Source: Klebsiella pneumoniae
Lineage (GTDB): Bacteria; Pseudomonadota; Gammaproteobacteria; Ga0077536
Assembly (NCBI GenBank): GCA_945876945.1
Contig: CAMCQE010000007.1
Location: forward strand, 1 to 60,465
Length of the DNA: 60,465 nucleotides
Reading direction: 5' to 3'
Part shown: positions 19,198 to 26,618 of the stretch, one piece after another
How positions within the stretch are numbered: the first letter of the stretch is position 1
Layout of the letters: every line of letters begins with the position of its first letter
Position numbers and translations under genes: made by a program
Notes under the pieces: generated by a model
What the model saw: only the letters and a program-made list of their open reading frames with translations
Told to the model about the DNA's origin: nothing
The model's database searches: none

Positions 19198-19664
19198 GCA
19201 CGCCATCGAAGACAGTGTCCGAGGCCAGTGTGCCGCTGGATCTGGCGGGCTTCCTCCCCTATCGGCTGTCGGTGCTGGCCAATACGCTCAGCCGTGAACT
19301 GGCCGAGCTCTACGCCACGCGTTTCGGGATCACTATTCCACAGTGGCGCATCCTCGCGGTGCTTGGGCAGCACACCAACGTCAGTGCCGATTTCGTCTGC
19401 GCGCGAACCGCGATGGATCGCGTGACGGTCAGTCGCGCGATAGCGGGGTTGCTGGCGCGGCGGCTGCTGATTCGCCGCGTGTCGCCCGCCGATCGGCGTT
19501 GCTCACAGCTGAAACTGAGCGTCGCCGGCCACCGCATTTACGCCGAGATTGTGCCGCTGGCGCGCGGCTACGAAAGCGCGCTGCTCGCCGAACTGGCGCC
19601 GGCGGAGCGCGACGCCCTCACCCATGCCTTAAGCCTGCTGGAGCAACGCTTGAAAGCGCGTTAG
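19194..19664 (+). CDS. hmgR: MarR-family regulator of the homogentisate genes
   Basis: A 156-residue MarR protein. The winged helix is visible as TIPQWRILAVLGQHTNVSAD, the recognition helix MDRVTVSRAIAGLLARRLL and the wing IRRVSPADRRCSQLKLSVAG. It starts with GTG 19194 inside the hmgA stop, so it is made from the hmgA transcript. By analogy with HmgR of Pseudomonas, it probably represses both divergent arms by binding the palindrome at 17838-17855 and is released by homogentisate. The family is certain; target and effector are inferred from position. Confidence 0.85.
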   Translation: MSTPSKTVSEASVPLDLAGFLPYRLSVLANTLSRELAELYATRFGITIPQWRILAVLGQHTNVSADFVCARTAMDRVTVSRAIAGLLARRLLIRRVSPADRRCSQLKLSVAGHRIYAEIVPLARGYESALLAELAPAERDALTHALSLLEQRLKAR

Positions 19665-19667
19665 GCG

Positions 19668-20528
19668 CTAGATGAGATTCAGGGGAAGTTTGAGATAGGC
19701 CACGCCGTTGGCTTCCGGCGGCGGCAATTCGCCGGCACGGATATTCAACTGGATTGCCGGCAGAATCAGCACTGGCTTGGCGAGCGTGCGATCGCGCGCT
19801 TCGCGCAAAGCCACGAAGGCCTCTTCTGAAACGCCATCGTGAACGTGAATGTTTTTATCGCGCTGCTCGGCCACGCTGATTTCGGCGCGCGGTGCACGAC
19901 CATCCGGCGGATAGTCATGACACATAAAAAGCCGCGTTTTTGCCGGATATTCGAGCAAACGCCGCACCGAGTGGTAGAGCGTGCGCGCGTCTCCGCCGGG
20001 GAAGTCGCAGCGGGCGGTGCCCACATCCGGCGGAAAGAGCGTATCGCCGACAAAGATGGCGTCCTCGATTTTGTACGCGACGCAGGCCGCGGTATGACCC
20101 GGCACAAACAGCACCTCAAGCGAGAGATCACCTACTGGCAGCGTGGCACCTTCCGGCAACAGCATCTGAAACTGCGAGCCGTCTGCGCGAAATTCAGGCT
20201 CGAGATTGAAGATCTTGGCGAAGGTCGACTGAACCTGCGTGATGTGATCGCCAATGCCCAACTTACCGCCGAGCCGACCCTGCAGGTAGTGCGCTGACGA
20301 AACGTGGTCCGCGTGCGCATGGGTTTCCAGAATCCACTCCACTTGGAGGCGCTTCTCCTGCACATAGGCCGCCACCTCATCCGCCGAGGTCGTGCTGGTG
20401 CGCGCCGCTTTGGGGTCGTAGTCCAGCACCGGATCGATGATGGCGGCATGCCCACCTTCGTGATCGTAGACGACGTAGGTGAAGGTCCAGGTGGCGGGAT
20501 CGAAGAACGACTTGATGCAAACAGACAT
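19668..20528 (-). CDS. Persulfide dioxygenase (ETHE1/Blh-type MBL hydrolase)
   Basis: A 286-residue metallo-beta-lactamase-fold enzyme. It keeps the mononuclear-iron persulfide-dioxygenase motifs: WILETHAHADHVSSAHYL, VLFVPGHTAACVAYK, IFVGDTLFPPDVGTARCDFP, and a C-terminal FMCHDYPP. Such enzymes oxidise glutathione persulfide to sulfite. I start at ATG 20528, which has GAGGGG five bases upstream. It is divergent from a BigR-like repressor over a 74-base AT-rich region. In Xylella and Agrobacterium the equivalent Blh protein carries an N-terminal DUF442 domain; here that domain is a separate gene at 21851, in the opposite-strand operon. Confidence 0.9.
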   Translation of the reverse strand: MSVCIKSFFDPATWTFTYVVYDHEGGHAAIIDPVLDYDPKAARTSTTSADEVAAYVQEKRLQVEWILETHAHADHVSSAHYLQGRLGGKLGIGDHITQVQSTFAKIFNLEPEFRADGSQFQMLLPEGATLPVGDLSLEVLFVPGHTAACVAYKIEDAIFVGDTLFPPDVGTARCDFPGGDARTLYHSVRRLLEYPAKTRLFMCHDYPPDGRAPRAEISVAEQRDKNIHVHDGVSEEAFVALREARDRTLAKPVLILPAIQLNIRAGELPPPEANGVAYLKLPLNLI

Positions 20529-20550
20529 AAACACCCCTCACGGCTTTAGA

Positions 20551-20580
20551 TTTCTTTTTTTATAATATATATTTTTGTAA
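20551..20580. promoter_or_regulatory. AT-rich divergent promoter/operator region of the sulfide module
   Basis: Between the divergent dioxygenase and ArsR genes lies a 30-base stretch almost free of G and C, containing the perfect palindrome aatatatatt at 20564-20573. It stands out sharply from the GC-rich surroundings. BigR-type repressors bind AT-rich palindromes in just this position, so this is the likely operator for both arms. I cannot fix individual -35 and -10 boxes. Confidence 0.55.
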
Positions 20581-20602
20581 ATTGAAATTGACCAGCAGCA
20601 AG

Positions 20603-20938
20603 ATGGCAAAAACCAAAGCCACAGAAACTCAGCCGCAGGGCGTCGATCTGGAGGCCATGCGCCGGGCGGCCAGCGATGCCTCCAGCTTTCTCCGCTTGCT
20701 CGCAAACGAAGATCGCCTGCTGCTGCTGTGCCAGCTGACCGAGGGTGAACGCTGCGTTAGCGATCTCGAGCAACTGCTGGATATTCGACAGCCCACGCTT
20801 TCACAGCAACTCGGTGTGCTGCGTGAGCAGGGTCTGGTGAGCACGCGGCGGGAAGGCAAAAACATTTTTTACCGACTGGCGGACGCCAAGGTCGAAAGCA
20901 CCCTGGCCCATCTTTATGAAATTTTCTGCAAAGCCTGA
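20603..20938 (+). CDS. bigR: ArsR-family persulfide-responsive repressor (BigR/SqrR-like)
   Basis: A 111-residue winged-helix repressor. The HTH reads CVSDLEQLLDIRQPTLSQQL, followed by GVLREQGLVSTRREGKNIFY, very close to the BigR/SqrR group. BigR and SqrR sense persulfide by disulfide or polysulfide linkage between two cysteines. Here Cys residues are found in LLLLCQLTEGERC and at the C-terminal YEIFCKA, matching the expected pair. I chose ATG 20603; a TTG seven codons earlier is possible. It heads an operon with two YeeE/YedE proteins, a sulfurtransferase and a SulP permease, and is divergent from the dioxygenase. Confidence 0.85.
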   Translation: MAKTKATETQPQGVDLEAMRRAASDASSFLRLLANEDRLLLLCQLTEGERCVSDLEQLLDIRQPTLSQQLGVLREQGLVSTRREGKNIFYRLADAKVESTLAHLYEIFCKA

Positions 20939-20950
20939 AGGAGCAATCTC

Positions 20951-21388
20951 ATGACAATTGATTGGCAACATTTCACGCCCTGGAGCTCGCTCGGCGGCGG
21001 CCTCTTGATTGGCCTCGCCGCCAGCCTGCTGGTGCTGTTTAACGGCCGCATCGCGGGCATCAGCGGCATCATCGGCGGCCTGCTGAAACCACAGACCGGA
21101 GAGATTGGCTGGCGCTTCGCGTTCGTGCTCGGAATGCTGCTGGCGCCCGCGCTGTATGGGCTGGTCGCGCAACTGCCAACCGTGGAGGTGGCCGCGCAGC
21201 ATTGGCAAATTGTAATCGCCGGCCTGCTGGTCGGCGTCGGCACCCGCTTCGGCGCCGGCTGCACCAGCGGTCATGGCGTATGCGGAATCTCCCGGCTGTC
21301 GCCGCGCTCGATGGTGGCAACAGGCTGTTTCATGGCGAGCGGGATCATCACCGTCTACCTCACCCATCACGTGTTAAGCGGGAGCTAA
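20951..21388 (+). CDS. pmpA: YeeE/YedE half-transporter, first subunit (PmpA-like)
   Basis: A 145-residue inner-membrane protein with about four helices. Family marks are GLLIGLAASLLVLFNGRIAG near the N terminus and FGAGCTSGHGVCGISRLSPR with its two cysteines. Full-length YeeE (TsuA) imports thiosulfate through such a conserved cysteine-lined path; half-size proteins such as PmpA/PmpB occur in bigR operons. A GGAG site precedes the ATG. The gene ends five bases before its partner, so the two halves probably form one transporter for a sulfur species. Whether it moves sulfide, thiosulfate or persulfide is not known from sequence. Confidence 0.85.
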   Translation: MTIDWQHFTPWSSLGGGLLIGLAASLLVLFNGRIAGISGIIGGLLKPQTGEIGWRFAFVLGMLLAPALYGLVAQLPTVEVAAQHWQIVIAGLLVGVGTRFGAGCTSGHGVCGISRLSPRSMVATGCFMASGIITVYLTHHVLSGS

Positions 21389-21392
21389 GCGC

Positions 21393-21851
21393 ATGTTGAA
21401 TCTCACAGTCTTATTGAGCGGACTTGTGTTTGGTTTCGGGTTGATTCTGGGCGGCATGACCAACCCCTCGAAGGTCATCGGCTTCCTCGATGTGGCGGGT
21501 TTGTGGGACCCCTCACTGGCACTGGTGATGGGCGGGGCGATCGCGGTGGCAAGCGTGGCCTTTGCCGTTGCGGGGCGCCGCGCGCGCTCGCTGCTCGGCT
21601 CACCCATGCAGATCCCCAACAAACGCGACCTCGACCCGCGCCTCATCGGCGGCAGCCTGATGTTTGGCGCCGGCTGGGGCCTCGCCGGCTTCTGCCCGGG
21701 CCCGTCGCTGGTGGCGCTGGCGCAGGGCTTGATGCCCGCGCTCCTGTTTGTCGTGGCGATGCTGGTCGGTATGCTGGGCTACGAACTTTGGATGCAATTC
21801 AACAACAGCAACCGAGGCGGCACACCGCGCCCCGCGACCGGAGCCCACTGA
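21393..21851 (+). CDS. pmpB: YeeE/YedE half-transporter, second subunit (PmpB-like)
   Basis: A 152-residue partner of the preceding gene. It starts with a hydrophobic helix (LTVLLSGLVFGFGLILGGMT) and contains NPSKVIGFLDVAGLWDPSLA and the second family motif FGAGWGLAGFCPGPSLVALA with one conserved cysteine. Together the two genes supply the two repeats that are fused in full-length YeeE. The stop overlaps the next ATG by one base (TGATG), so translation of the sulfurtransferase is coupled. Confidence 0.85.
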   Translation: MLNLTVLLSGLVFGFGLILGGMTNPSKVIGFLDVAGLWDPSLALVMGGAIAVASVAFAVAGRRARSLLGSPMQIPNKRDLDPRLIGGSLMFGAGWGLAGFCPGPSLVALAQGLMPALLFVVAMLVGMLGYELWMQFNNSNRGGTPRPATGAH

Positions 21852-22198
21852 TGGAATTTACCTACCAAAACGTCACCGAAGACTTCGCCGTGGCACCCCA
21901 AATCGAGCCAGCACAGCTGGCCGAGATCGCCCGCGCGGGCTTTCGCAGCGTCATTAACAACCGTCCCGATCTCGAAGGCGGCGCGGGCCAACCGAATAGC
22001 GCGGAGATTGAAGCCGCCGCGCGCGCCGCCGGCCTCGAATACGCCTGGCTGCCGGTCATTCCGGGCCAATTTACGGCGGATGAAATCGCCGCCATGGCCG
22101 CACTCGTGGCACGGCTGCCGGGCCCCGTGCTGGCGTTTTGTCGTTCAGGCGCACGCGCGGCGAATCTGTATCTCGCGGCGTCGGGCAGCCGCACCTGA
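21851..22198 (+). CDS. DUF442 (TIGR01244-type) sulfurtransferase-like phosphatase-fold protein
   Basis: A 115-residue protein of the family otherwise found as the N-terminal domain of Blh. It has the PTP-like loop FCRSGARAANLY, in which Cys would carry the sulfane sulfur, and the upstream SVINNRPDLEGGAGQPN motif. Members act as thiosulfate/GSH sulfurtransferases feeding the persulfide dioxygenase. Here it is free-standing while the dioxygenase is encoded on the other strand. It starts at ATG 21851, overlapping pmpB by one base; the frame is open further upstream but that part is a shadow of pmpB. Confidence 0.85.
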   Translation: MEFTYQNVTEDFAVAPQIEPAQLAEIARAGFRSVINNRPDLEGGAGQPNSAEIEAAARAAGLEYAWLPVIPGQFTADEIAAMAALVARLPGPVLAFCRSGARAANLYLAASGSRT

Positions 22199-22207
22199 TC
22201 CCCGACC

Positions 22208-23932
22208 ATGCGCGCGCGGCCACCACCGTCCGGCTGGATGCCCCCCTGGGTAAAAACCTACCGCGCCGCAGATTTCAAACTCGATCTGGTGGCGGGCTTG
22301 GTGGCGGTGATGCTGCTGTTACCGCAGAGCCTGGCCTACGCCCTGCTGGCAGGTCTGCCGCCTCACTGCGGCCTGTATGCCAGCGTGCTGCCACTCGTGG
22401 CTTACGCGTTCTTTGGCACGTCCCGCTCGCTGTCTGTCGGGCCGATGGCGGTCACCTCACTGATGACGGCGTCGGCCATCGCACCCTTGGTCGCCGCCGG
22501 TACCGGCGATGCGGTGACGATCGCACTGCAGCTCGCCCTGCTCTCGGGCTTCATGCTGATGCTGTGCGGAGTGCTGCGGCTGGGCGTCATTGCCAACCTG
22601 CTGAGCAGTCCCGTGAATCAGGGCTTTATGGTGGGCTCGGCCATTCTGATCATCTTGGGTCAGGTCCTGCCTTTACTCGGTCTCCGCGGACAGGGGCATA
22701 CCGGCTGGGCTTTGCTCCGCAGCCTGTCCACGTCGCTGTCCGAGATCAATCCGGTCACGGCGCTGACCGGGGTCACAGCGCTCGCGCTGTTGTTGCTTTC
22801 GCAGCATTTCCTCGGGGCTTTGCTCTGTCGTTTGGGCATGAAGCCCGCCACCGCCGGCATGGGCGTGAAGCTGGTACCGATGCTCATCGTGGTCGCTGGC
22901 ATCGGCGTCACCATCGCGCTCTCGCTCGATCTCAATCATGGCGTCCGCGTGGTGGGTCCACTGCCGCAAGCGCTACCGGCGCTCGTCCTGCCTACGCTGT
23001 CGCTCACCAGCCTGGAACAGTTGGCGCTACCCGCCGGTGCGCTCGCGCTCATTGGCTTCATCAGCAGCGTGTCGGTGGCGCAGACGCTGGCCCAGCGTGA
23101 ACAGGAGCAAATCAATCCCAATCGCGAAATGCTGGGGCTTGGTGCTTCCAATGTGGTCGCCGCGCTGGCCGGCGGTCTCCCGGTCACCGGCGGCTTATCG
23201 CGGTCGGTAGTCAACTACACCGCCGGCGCGCGCTCCCCGCTGTCGGGCGTGGTCTCAGCCTCGCTGCTGGTGCTCATCCTGATTCAGTTTTCGATGGGCC
23301 CGTATTTCGCCAGGCTGCCGGTATGCGTGCTGGCGGCCAGCATCATTGCGCCAATGCTGAACGTGCTGGAGCCGCGCAGCTTTCTGCGGATCTGGCGTTA
23401 CGCTCACGCCGACGGTCTTTCCTTCCTTGCCACCGCGCTCGGTGTGCTCATTTTTGGCGTGGAAATTGGCATTGCCTTGGGGATAGGCCTGTCGCTGCTG
23501 ACCATCATCTGGCAAGCGAGCCATCCGCACATCGCGCTGCTGGGCCGGGTTGCGGGCAGCGAACAATTTCGGAACGTCGAGCGCGCGGCGGTGGAACTGA
23601 ATCCGCGCATTCTGGCGCTGCGCATCGACGAGAATCTGTTTTTCGGGAACATCGGCGTGGTGGAGGCGGCGCTCGCCACGGCGCTTGAAGATCAGCCGGA
23701 CGCCCAGCATGTCCTGCTAGTGCTTTCATCCGTCAATCACATCGATGCCACTGCGCTCGAGCGTTTGCTTGCGCTCAACGAAAGCCTGATGACTCGCCAC
23801 AAGCTGCTGCACCTGGCCGAGGTCAAAGGCCCGGTACTGGACCAGCTCCAGCGCTCCCGTTTGCCCCAGATCCTCAGCGGGCAAGTGTTCCGCTTTACGC
23901 ACGAAGCCTTCGCCGCGCTCGAGGCGCATTGA
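22208..23932 (+). CDS. SulP-family anion permease with STAS domain
   Basis: A 574-residue SLC26/SulP transporter. The entry motif AGLVAVMLLLPQSLAYALLA and GLPPHCGLYASVLPLVAYAF are diagnostic, followed by about a dozen further helices and a C-terminal STAS domain from about residue 440 (VELNPRILALRIDENLFFGN, then VLLVLSSVNHIDATALERL). It begins nine bases after the sulfurtransferase stop and so belongs to the sulfide operon. A role in exporting sulfite or sulfate made by persulfide oxidation fits the context; bicarbonate or other anions are possible for the family. Start 22208 is used; ATG 22238 is an alternative. Confidence 0.88.
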   Translation: MRARPPPSGWMPPWVKTYRAADFKLDLVAGLVAVMLLLPQSLAYALLAGLPPHCGLYASVLPLVAYAFFGTSRSLSVGPMAVTSLMTASAIAPLVAAGTGDAVTIALQLALLSGFMLMLCGVLRLGVIANLLSSPVNQGFMVGSAILIILGQVLPLLGLRGQGHTGWALLRSLSTSLSEINPVTALTGVTALALLLLSQHFLGALLCRLGMKPATAGMGVKLVPMLIVVAGIGVTIALSLDLNHGVRVVGPLPQALPALVLPTLSLTSLEQLALPAGALALIGFISSVSVAQTLAQREQEQINPNREMLGLGASNVVAALAGGLPVTGGLSRSVVNYTAGARSPLSGVVSASLLVLILIQFSMGPYFARLPVCVLAASIIAPMLNVLEPRSFLRIWRYAHADGLSFLATALGVLIFGVEIGIALGIGLSLLTIIWQASHPHIALLGRVAGSEQFRNVERAAVELNPRILALRIDENLFFGNIGVVEAALATALEDQPDAQHVLLVLSSVNHIDATALERLLALNESLMTRHKLLHLAEVKGPVLDQLQRSRLPQILSGQVFRFTHEAFAALEAH

Positions 23933-23986
23933 CAACGCGCCGCCTCGTGCAGGAAGGTGCGGCCCCTTCCCCGAGTGGAATCCGCC

Positions 23987-24790
23987 ATGAGCACTCGCCC
24001 TCTCGCGCTGATTACCGGCGCGTCGTCTGGATTAGGCGCCGAATTTGCCCGCCAGCTCGCCGGTCAGGGGTATGACCTGATTCTGACCGCGCGCCGCGCC
24101 GATCGCCTGACTACACTCGGCGCCGAATTAAAAAGCATCGCGAACGCCCACTGCACGCTCGTTACCGCCGACCTCGCCGAACCCGCAGCGGTCAGCGCCT
24201 TGATTGAAGCCGTAAAAGCCGACGGCCGCCCGCTCGCGATGTTGGTCAACAACGCGGGCTATGGCGTGCCCGGCGCCTACCTCAGTCAGCCTTGGCAGGT
24301 TCACGCCGATTTCCAGCAGGTGATGATTGGCGCGGTGGCAGCGCTGTGCTTTCACCTCGCGCCGCTGATGCGCCAACACGGCCGAGGCACCATTGTGAAT
24401 GTGAGCTCACTCGCGGGGCACATGCCGGGTTCGGCAGGCCACACGCTGTACGGGCCGGCGAAGGCCTGGCTGATTCGATTCAGTGAATGTCTGGACGCCG
24501 AACTTGCGCCCCACGGCGTCCGCGTCAGCGCTCTGTGTCCTGGTTTTACCTACACCGAATTTCACGACGCCAACGGGATGCGGCCCCGCGTCTCGCGTCT
24601 CCCGCGCTGGCTGTGGATGGATGCGCCGACCGTGGTGCGGCAAGGCCTGCAGGCCGCTGCCAAGGGCAAAACCGTGCATATCCCGGGCCTTATCAACAAA
24701 ACGCTGGCGCTGGCCGCGCGCCTGCTACCGCAGCGTTTGCTGACCTCCGCGGTGGCGAGCCGCGCCGCTGATTTCCGCAAGGTGGATTAA
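23987..24790 (+). CDS. Short-chain dehydrogenase/reductase
   Basis: A 267-residue classical SDR. The NAD(P) motif ALITGASSGLGAEFARQLA lies at 7-25, followed by NNAGYG, the catalytic Ser in VNVSSLAGHMPG and the YxxxK motif in LYGPAKAWLIRFSE. An Arg-rich position after the first strand (TARRADRL) suggests NADPH. The C-terminal region, with PRWLWMDAPTVVRQGLQAA and an amphipathic tail, is like that of the DltE/YqjQ-type SDRs. I started at ATG 23987 rather than the open frame's upstream ATG because TGASSG then sits at its usual depth. Substrate unknown. It is four bases from the sirtuin gene, so they form an operon. Confidence 0.85.
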   Translation: MSTRPLALITGASSGLGAEFARQLAGQGYDLILTARRADRLTTLGAELKSIANAHCTLVTADLAEPAAVSALIEAVKADGRPLAMLVNNAGYGVPGAYLSQPWQVHADFQQVMIGAVAALCFHLAPLMRQHGRGTIVNVSSLAGHMPGSAGHTLYGPAKAWLIRFSECLDAELAPHGVRVSALCPGFTYTEFHDANGMRPRVSRLPRWLWMDAPTVVRQGLQAAAKGKTVHIPGLINKTLALAARLLPQRLLTSAVASRAADFRKVD

Positions 24791-24794
24791 CCCG

Positions 24795-25583
24795 ATGAGC
24801 ACGCTTACCTCCGCTGACGATGACACCATCGAAACCATCGCCGCGCATTTACGCAGCGCGCGGCGGGTGGCGTTTCTCACCGGCGCAGGGCTTTCGGCCG
24901 AATCAGGCCTGCCTACTTATCGAGGAGTAGGCGGGCTTTATAACGACATCACGGTCGATGAAGGCCTGCCCATTGAGGAAATTCTCTCCGGCGACATGTT
25001 CCAGCGCGACCCCGCGCTGACCTGGAAATATTTGCTTGAGATTGAGCGCGCCTGTCGCGGCGCCGGCGCCAACAACGCGCATCGATTTATGGCAGCACTG
25101 GAAGCGCTGTGCGAAGTATGGGTGATCACCCAGAACGTGGACGGATTCCATACCGACGCCGGCAGTCGTCAGGTCATCGAACTTCATGGACGCCTGCGGG
25201 AACTGGTGTGCACAGGATGCGGAAACCGAAAAAATGCGGCCGATTTCGAAGCATTTCCGCTACCACCCCGCTGCGGGCTGTGCGGAGAAGTCATAAGACC
25301 CGACGTGGTGTTATTCGGTGAGACACTGCCGTCGCGCGCAGTGGCGCAATACCAACGAGAGTTGCTGCGTGGCTTTGACCTGATCTTTACCGTAGGGACC
25401 AGCGCAGGCTTCGCCTATATCCACGAGCCCGTAGTGGCGGCACGCCGACGCGGGACGATTACCGTTGAAATCAACCCCGATCGCACACCCTTGAGCGATC
25501 TGGTTGTACACCGACTCGCGTGTAACGCCCTGAGCGCCACCGAAGGTCTGGCCGAGCGGCTAAACATGCGGCGCCAGCGTTAG
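24795..25583 (+). CDS. Sir2-family NAD-dependent protein deacylase
   Basis: A 262-residue sirtuin that removes acyl groups from lysines using NAD. It has the GAGLSAESGLPTYRGVGGLY motif, the TQNVDGFHTDAGSRQVIELHG catalytic region with the catalytic His, two zinc-binding CxxC pairs (CTGCG and CGLCG) and the GTSAGFAYI motif. The usual GIPDFR has become GLPTYR, a change seen in a bacterial subgroup. Spacing to the SDR upstream is four bases. It is not adjacent to the acyl-CoA synthetase gene with which sirtuins are often paired. Confidence 0.9.
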   Translation: MSTLTSADDDTIETIAAHLRSARRVAFLTGAGLSAESGLPTYRGVGGLYNDITVDEGLPIEEILSGDMFQRDPALTWKYLLEIERACRGAGANNAHRFMAALEALCEVWVITQNVDGFHTDAGSRQVIELHGRLRELVCTGCGNRKNAADFEAFPLPPRCGLCGEVIRPDVVLFGETLPSRAVAQYQRELLRGFDLIFTVGTSAGFAYIHEPVVAARRRGTITVEINPDRTPLSDLVVHRLACNALSATEGLAERLNMRRQR

Positions 25584-25634
25584 CAAGTGGGAAAAAGAAT
25601 CCATTTCCGAGCTTATTTTTTCCGGTCTTGGTAC

Positions 25635-25662
25635 TTACAAAGGGGGATTCTCGGATTATATT
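25635..25662 (+). promoter_or_regulatory. Probable promoter of the HU-like gene
   Basis: TTACAA at 25635-25640 and TATATT at 25657-25662 are separated by 16 bases, in the 246-base gap between the sirtuin and the HU-like gene. Transcription would start near 25669, giving a leader of about 160 bases. Confidence 0.45.
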
Positions 25663-25829
25663 AACCCCGCGCCGTTCCGCCTTGTCGGTGGGGATCCGGC
25701 GAGGCGCTTACAGATAAGCGATTAAGTCACCATGGAGCATTGAAGCCACAAGCAAGCTCGCAGCGCACTTAACTGCACAGGCCAAAGCAACTTCAATCAA
25801 CAAACCTAAAACAATCACGGGAGCCTTCA

Positions 25830-26165
25830 ATGAGCCGAGCGAAACCCGCTATCAAGACCAAAGAGACCAAGAGCCAGATTCTGACCGCCGTGGCCGAAGC
25901 CACCGAACTGCCGAAGAAGAAAGTGCAGGAAGTCCTGACCGCCCTGCGCGCCCATGCCATTCGTCATCTGTGCGACAAAGGCTCTGGCGAATTCAGCGTG
26001 CCGGAACTCGGCGTGAAACTGCGTACCGTCAAGAAGAAGGCCATCAAGGCTGGCGAACGCAAAGACCCCTTCACCGGCGAAATGCGCAAGATGCCGGCCC
26101 GTCCGGCCAGCGTTTCGGTTCGCGCCTCTGCGCTGAAAGCGCTGAAGGACGCCGCGGCGGGCTAA
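25830..26165 (+). CDS. HU/IHF-family DNA-binding protein
   Basis: A 111-residue nucleoid-type protein. The N-terminal helices (KSQILTAVAEATELPKKKVQ, EVLTALRAHAIRHL) and the strand GSGEFSVPELGVKLRTVKKK followed by the DNA-arm region GERKDPFTGEMRKMPARPAS match the HU fold. It is about 20 residues longer than standard HU, with a Lys-rich N-terminal tail (SRAKPAIKTKETK), as in HU-like proteins of GC-rich proteobacteria. It is monocistronic, with a promoter-like pair upstream and a strong terminator at 26188-26226, which suggests high, independent expression. Confidence 0.85.
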   Translation: MSRAKPAIKTKETKSQILTAVAEATELPKKKVQEVLTALRAHAIRHLCDKGSGEFSVPELGVKLRTVKKKAIKAGERKDPFTGEMRKMPARPASVSVRASALKALKDAAAG

Positions 26166-26187
26166 GCGTCTCACGCATCCCCCGCAC

Positions 26188-26226
26188 AACGGGCCGCTCG
26201 CAAACGCGATCGGCCCGTTTTTTTTT
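26188..26226 (+). terminator. Rho-independent terminator of the HU-like gene
   Basis: A perfect 9-bp stem, aacgggccg at 26188-26196 and cggcccgtt at 26211-26219, is followed at once by a run of T residues to 26226. It isolates the HU-like gene from the cobalamin riboswitch downstream. Confidence 0.85.
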
Positions 26227-26287
26227 GCCTGTTTACAGGCGAATTGACGCAGGACAGTCACCCGCTTACGCTACGTCCTCGTTTTGA

Positions 26288-26490
26288 ACTAGTGCTTCAG
26301 GTGCCCTTGCTGCTTCTGCATCAAGGGATAATCGGGAAGCCGGTGCGTTCCACTGCGGAACAACTCCGGCACTGCCCCCGCAACGGTAAACGCGGCGAAC
26401 CGCTCAAATGCCACTGTGCTTCAAGCATGGGAAGGCGAGTGGTTTCGATGGTGAACACCATCACCGCGCAAGTCCGGAGACCGGCCTGAG
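26288..26490 (+). promoter_or_regulatory. Cobalamin (AdoCbl-type) riboswitch upstream of btuB
   Basis: The leader has the conserved blocks of the cobalamin riboswitch in order: gtgcttcaggtgccc near 26292, the core AAGGGA-A-TCGGGAAGCCGGTG near 26323-26344, ACTCCGGCACTGCCCCCGCA near 26363-26382 with GCAACGGTAA after it, and the B12-box end AGTCCGGAGACCGGCCT at about 26471-26487. A GATGGT-GAAC-ACCATC hairpin lies at 26448-26463. It ends about 130 bases before the btuB ATG, so bound cobalamin should reduce btuB expression. Confidence 0.93.
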
Positions 26491-26618
26491 GTGTAAACCA
26501 ATTGAGTAGCGGTGGGCTGACTCACGGTGTTCACGCCTGTGTTTTTCAGTGTGCCCACCTGTGCCCCACCAGACTCCCCGAACTGCCACGCGGGTCAGCG
26601 TGGTGTGGAAGACATGTG

